The notes under the pieces were generated by a model. That model was not told the origin of the DNA and did not search any database. It saw only the letters and a list, made by a program, of their open reading frames with translations. A stretch of 64,000 bases of DNA from Clostridia bacterium. GTDB taxonomy: Bacteria > Bacillota > Clostridia > Oscillospirales > UBA644. The position numbers were made by a program, and so were the translations under genes. Numbering within the stretch: the stretch's first letter is position 1; every line of letters begins with the position of its first letter. Location of the stretch: assembly GCA_017934975.1 (NCBI GenBank), contig JAGBIM010000007.1:62001-126000 (forward strand). Reading direction: 5' to 3'. Shown here in pieces: positions 1 through 8,206 of this stretch.

Positions 1-3000
1 TAATTCCGGATAGAAATATTCGGCATTTCCTTCCATCGTCCAAACATTTTCGAAATCGAATCCGGCGTAAGTGTTTTGCAGTCTCATCTGCTCCACAGTG
101 CATTTTGTGCTGGCATCCGTATCGTATTTGACACCAACGGAACCCGTTAAATAATAACAATTACTTGCATTCTCAGAAATCCCTGCAATACCACCAACTC
201 TCGCTGTACCAACCCCTTTTACCGCACCCGTATTATAGCAGCTGCTTACTGAGCTGGAAGAACCCATTCTCCCAGCAATTCCCCCAGTATAGGCATAAAT
301 AATAGACTCGACAGCTGCCGTGGTAGCACATACGCAACCAGCGTTGTAGCAGTTGGTTACAGAATCATCCGCCAGAAACCCAACAATTCCCCCAGCAACA
401 GCGTATGCCGAAGCATTTTCTGTAGCTGCACTCACATCGCCGACATTGTAGCAGTTGCTTATGCTGGCAGAACCTCCCCACGAAGTAAACCCTGTTATCC
501 CGCCCACATAGGCAGAGTTAGCACCGGTAGCACTCACGGCTCCTGTGTTATAGCTGTTCGTCACGATACCGGAAGAAGAAAGGTATCCAACAATTCCGCC
601 GACATTAGAAGTAGAAGATGTAGTGACAACAATTTCAGAAGCGATCATTCCCAGATTCTTAATCGTTCCGCTTACATATCCAAAAAGACCGGCATAAACA
701 GTACTCGTACTGCTGGTATTGATGTTGATGTACAAGTTTTTAATGGCATAGCCGTTGCCGTCAAAGACACCGGTAAACGGTTCACTCTGACTTCCCACAG
801 GAGTCCAACCGACACCGCCGTTGTAAAAATCCCCACCCTCGGCAAAATCGGCATCGGTGAAGACAATGTCGTTGGCCAACTTGTAATGTGCACTTAAATA
901 GTTACGAATGTTGTTCAGATGCTCTTTCGTCTTAATGATAAACGGATCTTCCTCAGTTCCCGATCCACTGTCAAACGCATCCGGTTTATAAACAAACACA
1001 TTGAAAGAAACCGTTGCACCCTGATAGGTAATCGTCAAAGCCTGGTTCCCAACAACTGAACTATCAAACCCCGAAACGGTAGCCTGCGAAAAATCGATGG
1101 TTTCCGAGCTTCCGTAAAGATAGTGAAGCTTCAGTTTCCCTCCGGTCAAATTCAAGGAGCCCTCGTACCCTTCCGGATAAAAACAAACATTGGGAACAGA
1201 AACGATAGAAAAAGAAGTAATCTCTCCTCGATACGGAGCAATCATTTCAACAGATTGCAACTTCGGCAGGAGGTAAGTTTCGTGGCCGGTCATCGTCCAA
1301 ACAGTATCGAAATCAAACCCAACAAAGGTGGATTTTTGCCACATTCTTTGTCTGGTGCACTTCGTGCCGGAATCCGTGCCGTAACCAACCCCCTTGGAAA
1401 TCGAATCCAGATAATAGCAGTTGCTTATCGTTTCATTGCTATGCAAATATCCCGCAATCCCTCCGGCATAAGCCTGAGAAGAGGAGGACGAAGCATTCAC
1501 GGAACTTGCGTTGTAGCAGTTGTTGATCACGCTTTCTTTCATATATCCCGCAATTCCACCCGCATACGTTTTGGTTATAGTAGCAGTGGATACAGCGCTT
1601 GACGCGCCTGTATTATAGCTATTACTTACCGTAAAGCCTGTCAATGCTCCGGCAATTCCACCAGCCCCGGCATAAGCAGTATAAGAACTCGAAACTGCAC
1701 AGGAATCCGCACGCAACGAACCCGCATTATAACAGTTGCTCACCATGTGACTACCCGAAGAACCGGCAGTGGAAGAAGGCGCATAACCAAGAATTCCGCC
1801 TACATAGGCCCCGGGGCTAGAAGCGGTGGCATTTGCGGTGGCATTTGCGGTGGCATTAACAGAGCCCAAATTATAACAATTCCACACGGCGGCACTGCTG
1901 CTACTGTCGCTGGAAAGATATCCAACAAGCCCACCCAAAAAGACGTTAGCCCCTGCAGAAGAGACAGAAGCACGAATATCCCCCGTGTTATAGCAGTTGC
2001 TTAATTCTAAGCGACTTCCATTAGAAATAGAAATCCTACCGACTATTCCACCTCCACAGGAAGGATTCGAACCATCAAGGGAAACATCTCCACTTATAGA
2101 ACCCGTGTTATAGCAATTACTTACCGTGCAGATGCCGTCATTAACACCGAACGACAACTCTCCACAAATCCCGCCTACATAAGAAGAGATAGAAGCAGCG
2201 GTAGAGGTAGAACTCACGACACCTGTGTTATAACAGTTGTTTACCGTACCGTTGGACAAAGACCCAACAATTCCGCCGGCATAAGAACGAGAAGAGGTAG
2301 CGGTAGAACTCACAGTGCCTGTGTTATAACAGTTGTTTACCGTACTGTTGGACAAAGACCCAACAATTCCGCCGGCATAGGAAAATTTAGAGATAGCACT
2401 CACAGAACCTGTATTGTAGCAGTTGTTCACGGAAGAAGAGCCACCCTTATACCCAACAATCCCCCCGGCATAGGCAAAAAAAGGAGAGGTAGCAGTAGCA
2501 ACAATATCAGAATTGATCATCCCAAGGTTCTTGACTGTTCCGTAGCTGTAACCAAACAGGCCAGCATAAACATTTGAAGAATTATTTGTGTTTATGTTGA
2601 TGTATAGATTTTTGATTGTATAACCGTTTCCATCGAAGGTTCCAGTAAAGGAACTACTGGCCGGAGAATTACCAATGGGCGCCCAACCGGCACCCTCGTT
2701 GTAGAAATCGCCACCATCGGCGAAATCAGCCTCGGTAAAGACGATGTCGTTCATGAGGATATAATTGCCCGCAAGGTTGTTGCGGACGGCGTCAAGGTCG
2801 GCTTTGGTGTAAATTCCCGTATAACCCTCAGGAACTTCCGTCAAATGGGGAACCTCCGTAGTTCCCACGGCCTCCGGATCTGCCCCTTCGGAGCCTGGAT
2901 CCGTTGTATCGTCGCCCTCGGTCGATCCGATATTTTCCGACGCATCGAGGGTTTCCGTGGAATTAGCCCCCTCGAGTTCTGTGGCTTCGCTACCCCCGAC

Positions 3001-3102
3001 GATTTCGGAAGCGTACGTGACGGGAATCACGCCCCCCGGCACGAAGGACAAAACCAAGGCAACCACCAACACCATTGCCAAAATCTTGTGAATGCTTTTC
3101 AT
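1..3102 (-). CDS. GLUG-repeat surface protein (C-terminus outside window)
   Basis: Open without a stop from an ATG at 3102 (AGGAGG seven bases upstream) to the left edge, so at least 1034 residues. The first ~32 residues form a signal peptide (Lys-rich start, then ILAMVLVVALVLSFV). After a Thr/Ser/Glu-rich stretch come two copies of one long module. Each opens with an 'NDIVFT-ADFA-GGDFYN' segment and 'F-G-FDGNGY-IKNLYININT'. Each continues with GLUG-type repeats ('GGIVGxL...VxNCYNTGxV'): about ten in module 1 (roughly 2510-1400) and five in module 2 (roughly 620-130). Each closes with a 'GFDF-VWTM-G' motif. A beta-rich Ig-like segment (about 1250-990) separates them. GLUG proteins of this kind are secreted adhesins or IgA-peptidase-like surface proteins. 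No catalytic motif is visible here, and the anchor would lie beyond the window. The YaaC-family gene ends 35 bases upstream on the same strand. Confidence 0.85.
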   Translation of the reverse strand, partial: MKSIHKILAMVLVVALVLSFVPGGVIPVTYASEIVGGSEATELEGANSTETLDASENIGSTEGDDTTDPGSEGADPEAVGTTEVPHLTEVPEGYTGIYTKADLDAVRNNLAGNYILMNDIVFTEADFADGGDFYNEGAGWAPIGNSPASSSFTGTFDGNGYTIKNLYININTNNSSNVYAGLFGYSYGTVKNLGMINSDIVATATSPFFAYAGGIVGYKGGSSSVNNCYNTGSVSAISKFSYAGGIVGSLSNSTVNNCYNTGTVSSTATSSRSYAGGIVGSLSNGTVNNCYNTGVVSSTSTAASISSYVGGICGELSFGVNDGICTVSNCYNTGSISGDVSLDGSNPSCGGGIVGRISISNGSRLELSNCYNTGDIRASVSSAGANVFLGGLVGYLSSDSSSSAAVWNCYNLGSVNATANATANATASSPGAYVGGILGYAPSSTAGSSGSHMVSNCYNAGSLRADSCAVSSSYTAYAGAGGIAGALTGFTVSNSYNTGASSAVSTATITKTYAGGIAGYMKESVINNCYNASSVNASSSSSQAYAGGIAGYLHSNETISNCYYLDSISKGVGYGTDSGTKCTRQRMWQKSTFVGFDFDTVWTMTGHETYLLPKLQSVEMIAPYRGEITSFSIVSVPNVCFYPEGYEGSLNLTGGKLKLHYLYGSSETIDFSQATVSGFDSSVVGNQALTITYQGATVSFNVFVYKPDAFDSGSGTEEDPFIIKTKEHLNNIRNYLSAHYKLANDIVFTDADFAEGGDFYNGGVGWTPVGSQSEPFTGVFDGNGYAIKNLYININTSSTSTVYAGLFGYVSGTIKNLGMIASEIVVTTSSTSNVGGIVGYLSSSGIVTNSYNTGAVSATGANSAYVGGITGFTSWGGSASISNCYNVGDVSAATENASAYAVAGGIVGFLADDSVTNCYNAGCVCATTAAVESIIYAYTGGIAGRMGSSSSVSSCYNTGAVKGVGTARVGGIAGISENASNCYYLTGSVGVKYDTDASTKCTVEQMRLQNTYAGFDFENVWTMEGNAEYFYPEL

Positions 3103-3137
3103 GTTTTTCCTCCTATTATACTAACTGTTTTCGAAAA

Positions 3138-4238
3138 TTATTTTTGCTTGGTCGGCATAATTTCTTCTTTTGTAATTTCACACGAAATTTCATCCATAAA
3201 TTGATCCAACACATTGGAAAGAAACTCGTGTATCAACCAATTCTCCCGTCCCCGCAACAAGCGAACCATTTGCTCCGGCTTATAACGAACGATTTCACTA
3301 AACCGATGAGCAAGCGCAACGGAAGGAATCATTGTGTTTACCGTTTCCGGAATTCCTTCGTCTCCTATCTCCCGATTCAGATACCAAAGCCGCTTATCCG
3401 CTGCGATATAAGAAAAGTATTTTCGATATTCATTGTACGCCGGATTTATTTCCGTTTTTTTAAATTGACGCTCCGAAACCACCTGGAAGCAATTTTCCGG
3501 ATTAACAATCAAACCTTTTGGGAGGGATTGAACGACCTCTTTTGGCAAGGCAATGGTATCTCCTTTAAAATAATGCGGATCCAAATCTACCACGAGCCGA
3601 ATCTTTCGATTCTTTTCATAACGGAAGGTTGGTGCTTTCCCGGCTTGTAAAGGGATAAATTTTTCTTTTTTGCGAGGGATTTTATAGGTAGAAGCATATG
3701 CACTATGTACGAAAGGTAGCTGATACATCAATTCCTTTGCAGAAACAGATCCACCTTCATTTTTTATAGGCCAATTTTTGATCGTTTCGCAATTTAACAA
3801 TCTACAAAATTCATGAAAAACGCCGTAATTTAACCGCTGAATTCGTATAGAGCTTAGAGTCATAGCTCCACATTCATCCGTACTGCCTTCCCGCAAACCG
3901 TGGTTGGTAATTTTTTTGCAAATAGCCTCCGTATCCGATGATGCGTAAACGATATATGCCTTTATCGCATTCAACATACAGTAATACATAGGCAATGGCG
4001 AAGATTCTATTGGTAAAGCTTTTGTTGCTTTGTAAAAATCTTGTGCCTGTTTCCAATAAAAAGCATAGTCACGGTTGTCACTCTTTCTACGCCTTCGAGG
4101 ATGTGTCTTGAAGAAAAAATCCACATAAGAAAACACATCATCGGTCAAAATTGAATGAGACGAAAGATTTGCTTCAGTATATGCTTTTCTGACTCGAACA
4201 GAAACACTGTTGTTTTCAACGTCCCGAACGAAAATCAT
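3138..4238 (-). CDS. YaaC-family protein
   Basis: Encodes 366 residues from the ATG at 4238, which has GGGGAG seven bases upstream. An in-frame ATG at 4286 gives 382 residues but lies almost on the predicted transcription start, so the internal start is preferred. The order of motifs fits the YaaC-like family: 'W-QAQDFYKATKALP' followed by 'PLPMYYCMLNAIKAYI', an 'HGL' motif, and a C-terminal 'VRYKPEQM...WLIHEFLSNV' helix. The family has no firmly established function. The gene is visibly AT-richer than the metabolic genes to its right and is followed after 35 bases by the GLUG surface gene on the same strand. The family call rests on remembered motifs. Confidence 0.62.
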   Translation of the reverse strand: MIFVRDVENNSVSVRVRKAYTEANLSSHSILTDDVFSYVDFFFKTHPRRRRKSDNRDYAFYWKQAQDFYKATKALPIESSPLPMYYCMLNAIKAYIVYASSDTEAICKKITNHGLREGSTDECGAMTLSSIRIQRLNYGVFHEFCRLLNCETIKNWPIKNEGGSVSAKELMYQLPFVHSAYASTYKIPRKKEKFIPLQAGKAPTFRYEKNRKIRLVVDLDPHYFKGDTIALPKEVVQSLPKGLIVNPENCFQVVSERQFKKTEINPAYNEYRKYFSYIAADKRLWYLNREIGDEGIPETVNTMIPSVALAHRFSEIVRYKPEQMVRLLRGRENWLIHEFLSNVLDQFMDEISCEITKEEIMPTKQK

Positions 4239-4291
4239 AAAATACTCCCCAAAACATATTTTTGCTTCCGTCATACTTGCTTTCATCTCTT

Positions 4292-4320
4292 ATTATAGCA
4301 CTTTAAAATCGAAAAGTCCC
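4292..4320 (-). promoter_or_regulatory. Possible promoter of the YaaC-family gene
   Basis: On the minus strand a perfect TATAAT (4292-4297) lies 17 bases from a poor -35 (GGGACT, 4315-4320). It would start transcription near 4286, which argues for translation from the ATG at 4238. Confidence 0.35.
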
Positions 4321-4616
4321 ATGCTGGCAGCATAGGAATCGGTAAAAAAGTGTGACAAATCACGAAAAAACCTCCTGCTCCGATGTGTTTTTTCGCAATT
4401 TACCATATTGCTCAAAACTCACTGCGCAAAGTGACTAAATATATGTATATACAGTATATCGAAACATGCAATGTTATTTTGACAAAAATGTTGTTTTTTC
4501 TTTATATTATGACCATATATTTTGCACGTTTCATCGTGAAGAGAGCATTTGATGGAACAGAAGCAGTGTTGAACCGAAAGAAATTTAAATTTTTTGAAAA
4601 AAATATTAAAGACATC

Positions 4617-4808
4617 TTGCGTTTTCATCTAAACTAATGTATAATGGATTTACAAATTCGCTTGATATAGTCGTTAGTAAAAAGGCTTGGAAAATTGCTG
4701 TATATGTGCTTCTTTGCTTTTGAATATATTAAATTGAACAGGTTTATATTGACAGCAGGTTTTGACAGCAAAAACCTCTGATAATACGGATAATAGATGA
4801 AAACGCAA
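4617..4808. repeat. 15-bp inverted repeat, 192 bp across
   Basis: TTGCGTTTTCATCTA (4617-4631) is perfectly complementary to TAGATGAAAACGCAA (4794-4808). The interior is AT-rich and contains a smaller hairpin, AGGTTTT-gacagca-AAAACCT (about 4757-4777), and a repeated TTGACAGCA. No gene fits inside. It could be a remnant of a small mobile element or a structured transcript. Confidence 0.45.
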
Positions 4809-4986
4809 AATGGAATAATTCCAAGTAGTCAGCAAAACGTTTGAGATGGGATAAAGAAAACACAGAACCTTGCTATTCGCAATTTATACCATGCTAAACC
4901 ACCTTTTCGAGAAACAAATTATCTTCCTGCAATGTTTTTACTAATGTCATACAATAAATATATCAATATTAAGGGGATGTTCAGAA

Positions 4987-6153
4987 ATGAAAAAATTATG
5001 CGTGTTTCTTTTGGCAATTTCCTTATGTTTCGCCCTCGTTGCCTGCGGTGGCGACAGCACTCCGACGGATAACTCCGCCGAGTTTGTAAAACCCACCGGC
5101 TACGCAACCGTGTTGGTCGTGACCATCAATCCGCAGTTCAGACTGTATCTGGATAAAAACGGCGTGGTTTTGGCCACCGAGCCTCTGAACGAAGATGCAA
5201 AAGCCATTATGAGCGAAATCAAGACCGAGGACACGAGCCTGGAAGGCGTTGTGAAAGAAATTTTGATCACCGCCAACGAAAAAGGCTTCGTCAAGGCCGA
5301 CGCTACGGCAAACTTTGAAATTACCGAAACCGCCGACGCGACGGTTGACACCTCTGCCCTTTTGACCAAAGCAAAGGACGCTTTTGAGAAAACCGCAAAG
5401 GATGAAAACATCGTGATTACGGTTGAAATCAAAAACGATGAAAAAACCGAAGACGATACGACAACCTCTACGGTCACCGATACGGACGGTGCGTCGGATA
5501 CGGAAACGGTGTCCGACACCGTAACCGAGTCTGACACCGTGACGGAATCCGATACCGAAACCGTGTCCGATACAGAAGCCTCGACGTCCACCCATCAGCA
5601 CGTCTACGAAGACGCCACCTGCACCGAGCCGAAAAAATGCTCCTGCGGCGCTACCGAAGGATCCGCTCTGGGACATGGTTTTGCAGACGGAAAATGCTCC
5701 CGTTGCGGCGCGGATGACCCGGATTACACCCCCTCCTTTACGTCGGTTAAGGAAAAACTGTGCAATTGGGAAGGGAACGTCTTTTCTGCCGACGGGAACA
5801 CGGTATACAGTTTGACCCTTGTGTTGCATGGCGACGAAATTGTAATCAGTGCAGACATCGGCGACAAGATCGACCCCGATATGCCCGAAGCCGCCGATGC
5901 GATTGAAATAAACGGGAATTTGTACTATTTCGGCCGCGGATCGGGTGACGTTCCCCTGGTTTCCGTAACCGAAGACGGCACCACCGTAACCGTTGTGGAC
6001 GGCGCGAACGGCCAACTGGTGTTGACCCGTGTGGATGAAAACACCTTGAAGGTCACCTCCTCTCCCGATAATTTCGGTCACGAGGTCGAGGAGTATTATG
6101 CAGTGGGCAAAATTCCCGTTGATACGACGTTGAAAGCCGTTACCGAAAACTAA
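4987..6153 (+). CDS. Lipoprotein with RsgI-like domain and Cys-rich segment
   Basis: 388 residues. A lipoprotein signal (KLCVFLLAISLCFALVAC, Cys 20 as lipid-attachment site followed by Gly) predicts anchoring to the outer face of the membrane. Residues ~40-120 ('VLVVTINPQFRLYLDKNGVV', then 'LNEDAKAI...VVKEILITANEKGF') resemble the extracytoplasmic domain of RsgI-type anti-sigma factors, which in that family follows a transmembrane helix. Next comes an acidic Ser/Thr/Asp/Glu linker (~150-200, SDTVTESDTVTESDTE). A Cys/His-rich segment follows (~203-240: HQHVYEDATC, KKCSCGATEG, GKCSRCGADD) that resembles a short zinc-binding repeat. The last ~140 residues are a beta-rich domain of unknown type. 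A sigma factor gene lies 170 bases downstream. A sensing role is inferred from that neighbour and the RsgI-like domain. Confidence 0.65.
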   Translation: MKKLCVFLLAISLCFALVACGGDSTPTDNSAEFVKPTGYATVLVVTINPQFRLYLDKNGVVLATEPLNEDAKAIMSEIKTEDTSLEGVVKEILITANEKGFVKADATANFEITETADATVDTSALLTKAKDAFEKTAKDENIVITVEIKNDEKTEDDTTTSTVTDTDGASDTETVSDTVTESDTVTESDTETVSDTEASTSTHQHVYEDATCTEPKKCSCGATEGSALGHGFADGKCSRCGADDPDYTPSFTSVKEKLCNWEGNVFSADGNTVYSLTLVLHGDEIVISADIGDKIDPDMPEAADAIEINGNLYYFGRGSGDVPLVSVTEDGTTVTVVDGANGQLVLTRVDENTLKVTSSPDNFGHEVEEYYAVGKIPVDTTLKAVTEN

Positions 6154-6162
6154 CAACATAAA

Positions 6163-6187
6163 CCGCCCTGAATCCGGGGCGGTTTTT
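6163..6187 (+). terminator. Rho-independent terminator
   Basis: CCGCCC (6163-6168) pairs with GGGCGG (6177-6182) and is followed by TTTTT. It ends the RsgI-like lipoprotein transcript and separates it from the sigma factor gene. Confidence 0.8.
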
Positions 6188-6326
6188 ACACATCTCACGT
6201 CTGGTCACACTTTCTCGCAAAAATATGCCATAATATTAAAAAGTTTCCGTTTTTTGCAACCACGACCTAAAAAAACGTACTTATAGGGTGAAAGCGCTTT
6301 TAGCTCAAGCGAAGGAGGTGGCAACA

Positions 6327-6881
6327 TTGAATGATCTTGAAATCATTGAACTGTATTTTGAACGAAATGAAAAAGCGATCAAGGAAACGGACGCCAAGTA
6401 CGGCAGGCTCTGCCGTCGTATTGCGAAGAATATCCTGCAGGACGAACAAGACACCGAGGAATGCGTGAACGAAGCGTATCTCGGCGTATGGAACGCCATT
6501 CCGCCCACAAGACCGAATAACTTTACGTCTTTCGTCTGCAAAATCACACGCAATCTTTCCTTAAAACGCCTCGAAGCAAGGACGCGTCAGAAACGCTCGG
6601 CAACGGCGATTGTTTCACTTGACGAGCTTGCAGGGATTTTGCCCGATGAAAAAATTGCAACGGGTGTGAGTGACGGAGATATTGCAAAAGCGATCAGTGA
6701 CTTTCTGCGAAAGGAAAACGAAGACGTTCGGAACGTGTTTATGCGTAAATATTACTTCTTTGATTCCATCGGCGATATCGCACAACGCTTCGGATTCACC
6801 GAGAGTAAGGTCAAGAGTATGTTGTTCCACACCCGAAACAAACTAAGAGACTATCTCATTAAGGAGGGCGTTGAACTATGA
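6327..6881 (+). CDS. RNA polymerase sigma factor, sigma-70/ECF type
   Basis: Start chosen at TTG 6327 because AAGGAGG ends eight bases before it. A GTG at 6288 in the same frame lacks a ribosome site, and the nearby ATG at 6331 is out of frame. This gives 184 residues. The N-terminal part ('YGRLCRRIAKNILQDEQDTEECVNEAYLGVWNAIPP') is sigma region 2. The C-terminal part (about 115-180, 'RNVFMRKYYFFDSIGDIAQRFGFTESKVKSMLFHTRNKLRDYL') is region 4 with its helix-turn-helix. The protein would direct RNA polymerase to a small regulon. Its stop overlaps the start of the next gene by four bases (ATGA), the usual coupling of an ECF sigma factor to its anti-sigma factor. A possible self-recognised promoter (GCAAC 6256-6260, CGTA 6276-6279) lies upstream. 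Confidence 0.85.
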   Translation: MNDLEIIELYFERNEKAIKETDAKYGRLCRRIAKNILQDEQDTEECVNEAYLGVWNAIPPTRPNNFTSFVCKITRNLSLKRLEARTRQKRSATAIVSLDELAGILPDEKIATGVSDGDIAKAISDFLRKENEDVRNVFMRKYYFFDSIGDIAQRFGFTESKVKSMLFHTRNKLRDYLIKEGVEL

Positions 6882-8062
6882 AAATACCGCGAATGGCAAA
6901 TTCCGTCGGGCAGATTGATGATGATCTCATCGTTGCAGCGGCAGAATGCAAGAAGAAAAAGAAAAGCCTTTGGCTTCAATGGGGATCTGCAGCAGCTTGC
7001 GTTGCCGTGCTCCTGATGGCAGGCGCACTTATTTTTCCATCGCTTTTAGGCGGAGAACCCACACCGGAAGGAACGAACAACGATCGGTATAAAGACGTCA
7101 GCATTATGACGGAACAATCCATGATCGTATGGCCATGGGAGCGTCAACCCGTTTTTGAGAAATACACCAGCGTAACCATTGACGGCACGGCATACAGAAG
7201 TCACGGTCGCCCGGTGTCGGAAGAACTCCTTGGCGACTTGATCGGAACGTACACGGTAACGGGATTTGACCAAATAAAAGGAGACCAATACTCCGAGGAA
7301 TTTGAAGTATATCAGTTGAAATATGCGGACAAGAGCCAATTTGTCGCAGTGAAGATGGAGGGCACTTCTTATACCTTCAAGAAGGGTAAGTATGAACCTC
7401 CGCGCACACTCGGCGAACTCTTTGAGCTGGTTGACCTCTCAAAGGCAATCGAATTGAATCGGTTCTCTGTAAACGATGACAGCCCGAATAAAAAATACTA
7501 TACGTTGCGCAACGATGACTACGTATGGGAGCTCCTTGCCGGATGTGAAAACGCACCGTTTGTCGAGGACGAAAAATGGGTTGCGCATGACAGAGAGTAT
7601 TACAGTTTTACGGTTACGTCAGAAACGCTCGGCGTGTATAAAGTCGCCCTGTACGTTACGGTGGATGGCTATCTGTGGACAAACGCTTTTGATTACCAAT
7701 ACCTCTTTCAGATCGGAGAAGAGACTGCAGGTAAGATTATTCAATATGCGAAAGAGAATTCCATCGAAGCAGAGTATGAGCCGTATCGGAATACCGTAGT
7801 CGGTAAAATCACAAAGATAACCGATGAGTATATTCTGTTAGACGATTCCATTCTCTGCACAAATCCCGACGATGGGATCACTTACAAAATCCTTCTGAAT
7901 GATCTGCGGATCTCCCGTTATGCGGAAAGCGGAGCGATCCGAGTGGGAGAAAACGTACAGATAACCTATGAAGGCGAAATTGATGAATCGAACACGATTG
8001 ACAGTGCGATTTCTGCGTCCGACGTGATCCTCTCCGACGGAGACGTATTGATTCCGGAATAA
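6878..8062 (+). CDS. Membrane protein, probable anti-sigma factor
   Basis: 394 residues, overlapping the sigma factor stop by four bases; AAGGAGGG lies inside the sigma gene. A short cytoplasmic N-terminus (about 1-30, including 'IDDDLIVAAAECKKKKK') precedes one transmembrane helix (about 33-56, WGSAAACVAVLLMAGALIF). The remaining ~335 residues are predicted outside the cell. They include a Trp/Tyr-rich segment and a C-terminal beta-rich domain (about 305-390, 'GKITKITDEYILLDD') like small nucleic-acid-independent beta barrels. No zinc-binding anti-sigma (ZAS) motif is seen. The anti-sigma role is inferred from the gene overlap and topology. The type recurs in Clostridia beside sigma factors. 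Confidence 0.6.
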   Translation: MKIPRMANSVGQIDDDLIVAAAECKKKKKSLWLQWGSAAACVAVLLMAGALIFPSLLGGEPTPEGTNNDRYKDVSIMTEQSMIVWPWERQPVFEKYTSVTIDGTAYRSHGRPVSEELLGDLIGTYTVTGFDQIKGDQYSEEFEVYQLKYADKSQFVAVKMEGTSYTFKKGKYEPPRTLGELFELVDLSKAIELNRFSVNDDSPNKKYYTLRNDDYVWELLAGCENAPFVEDEKWVAHDREYYSFTVTSETLGVYKVALYVTVDGYLWTNAFDYQYLFQIGEETAGKIIQYAKENSIEAEYEPYRNTVVGKITKITDEYILLDDSILCTNPDDGITYKILLNDLRISRYAESGAIRVGENVQITYEGEIDESNTIDSAISASDVILSDGDVLIPE

Positions 8063-8090
8063 AGGAATGAAAAAAGAAAATCTGCAAAAG

Positions 8091-8121
8091 CGGCTTGGAA
8101 GGCTTCTTCCGGGCCGTTTTT
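8091..8121 (+). terminator. Rho-independent terminator
   Basis: An 11-bp stem with two G-U pairs (8091-8101 with 8106-8116, loop GCTT) is followed by TTTTT. It ends the sigma/anti-sigma operon. Confidence 0.8.
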
Positions 8122-8147
8122 ATGATTAAGATTTTCTTTCCTTGCAG

Positions 8148-8176
8148 TTGACAAGCGGGATGGAAAGTGCTATAAT
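8148..8176 (+). promoter_or_regulatory. Sigma-A promoter of lipoprotein gene
   Basis: TTGACA (8148-8153), 17-base spacer, TATAAT (8171-8176), 30 bases before the lipoprotein start codon. Confidence 0.85.
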
Positions 8177-8206
8177 AAAATAAAATAATATATTCGGGAG
8201 ATAACC

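Larger units (their letters stand above)
4287..4986. other. AT-rich intergenic region, no supported gene
   Basis: Seven hundred bases without a convincing gene. An 84-codon open frame on the plus strand (4383-4637) has no ribosome site and looks random. The region holds a possible promoter for the YaaC-family gene, a 15-bp inverted repeat and a small hairpin, listed separately. Confidence 0.6.

Noticed and set aside
2055..2085. GGTTCGAATCC-like sequence suggesting a tRNA T-arm on the minus strand
   Set aside because: It lies in the open frame of the GLUG protein, and no cloverleaf can be built around it.
4383..4637. An 84-codon plus-strand frame in the AT-rich gap
   Set aside because: No ribosome site, no recognisable segment, and composition like random AT-rich DNA.
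5023..6198. A 391-codon minus-strand frame over the RsgI-like lipoprotein
   Set aside because: It is the complement of a gene with a clear lipoprotein signal, and it has no ribosome site or domain.
6288..6326. GTG at 6288 as start of the sigma factor
   Set aside because: No ribosome site upstream, while AAGGAGG is ideally spaced before the TTG at 6327.
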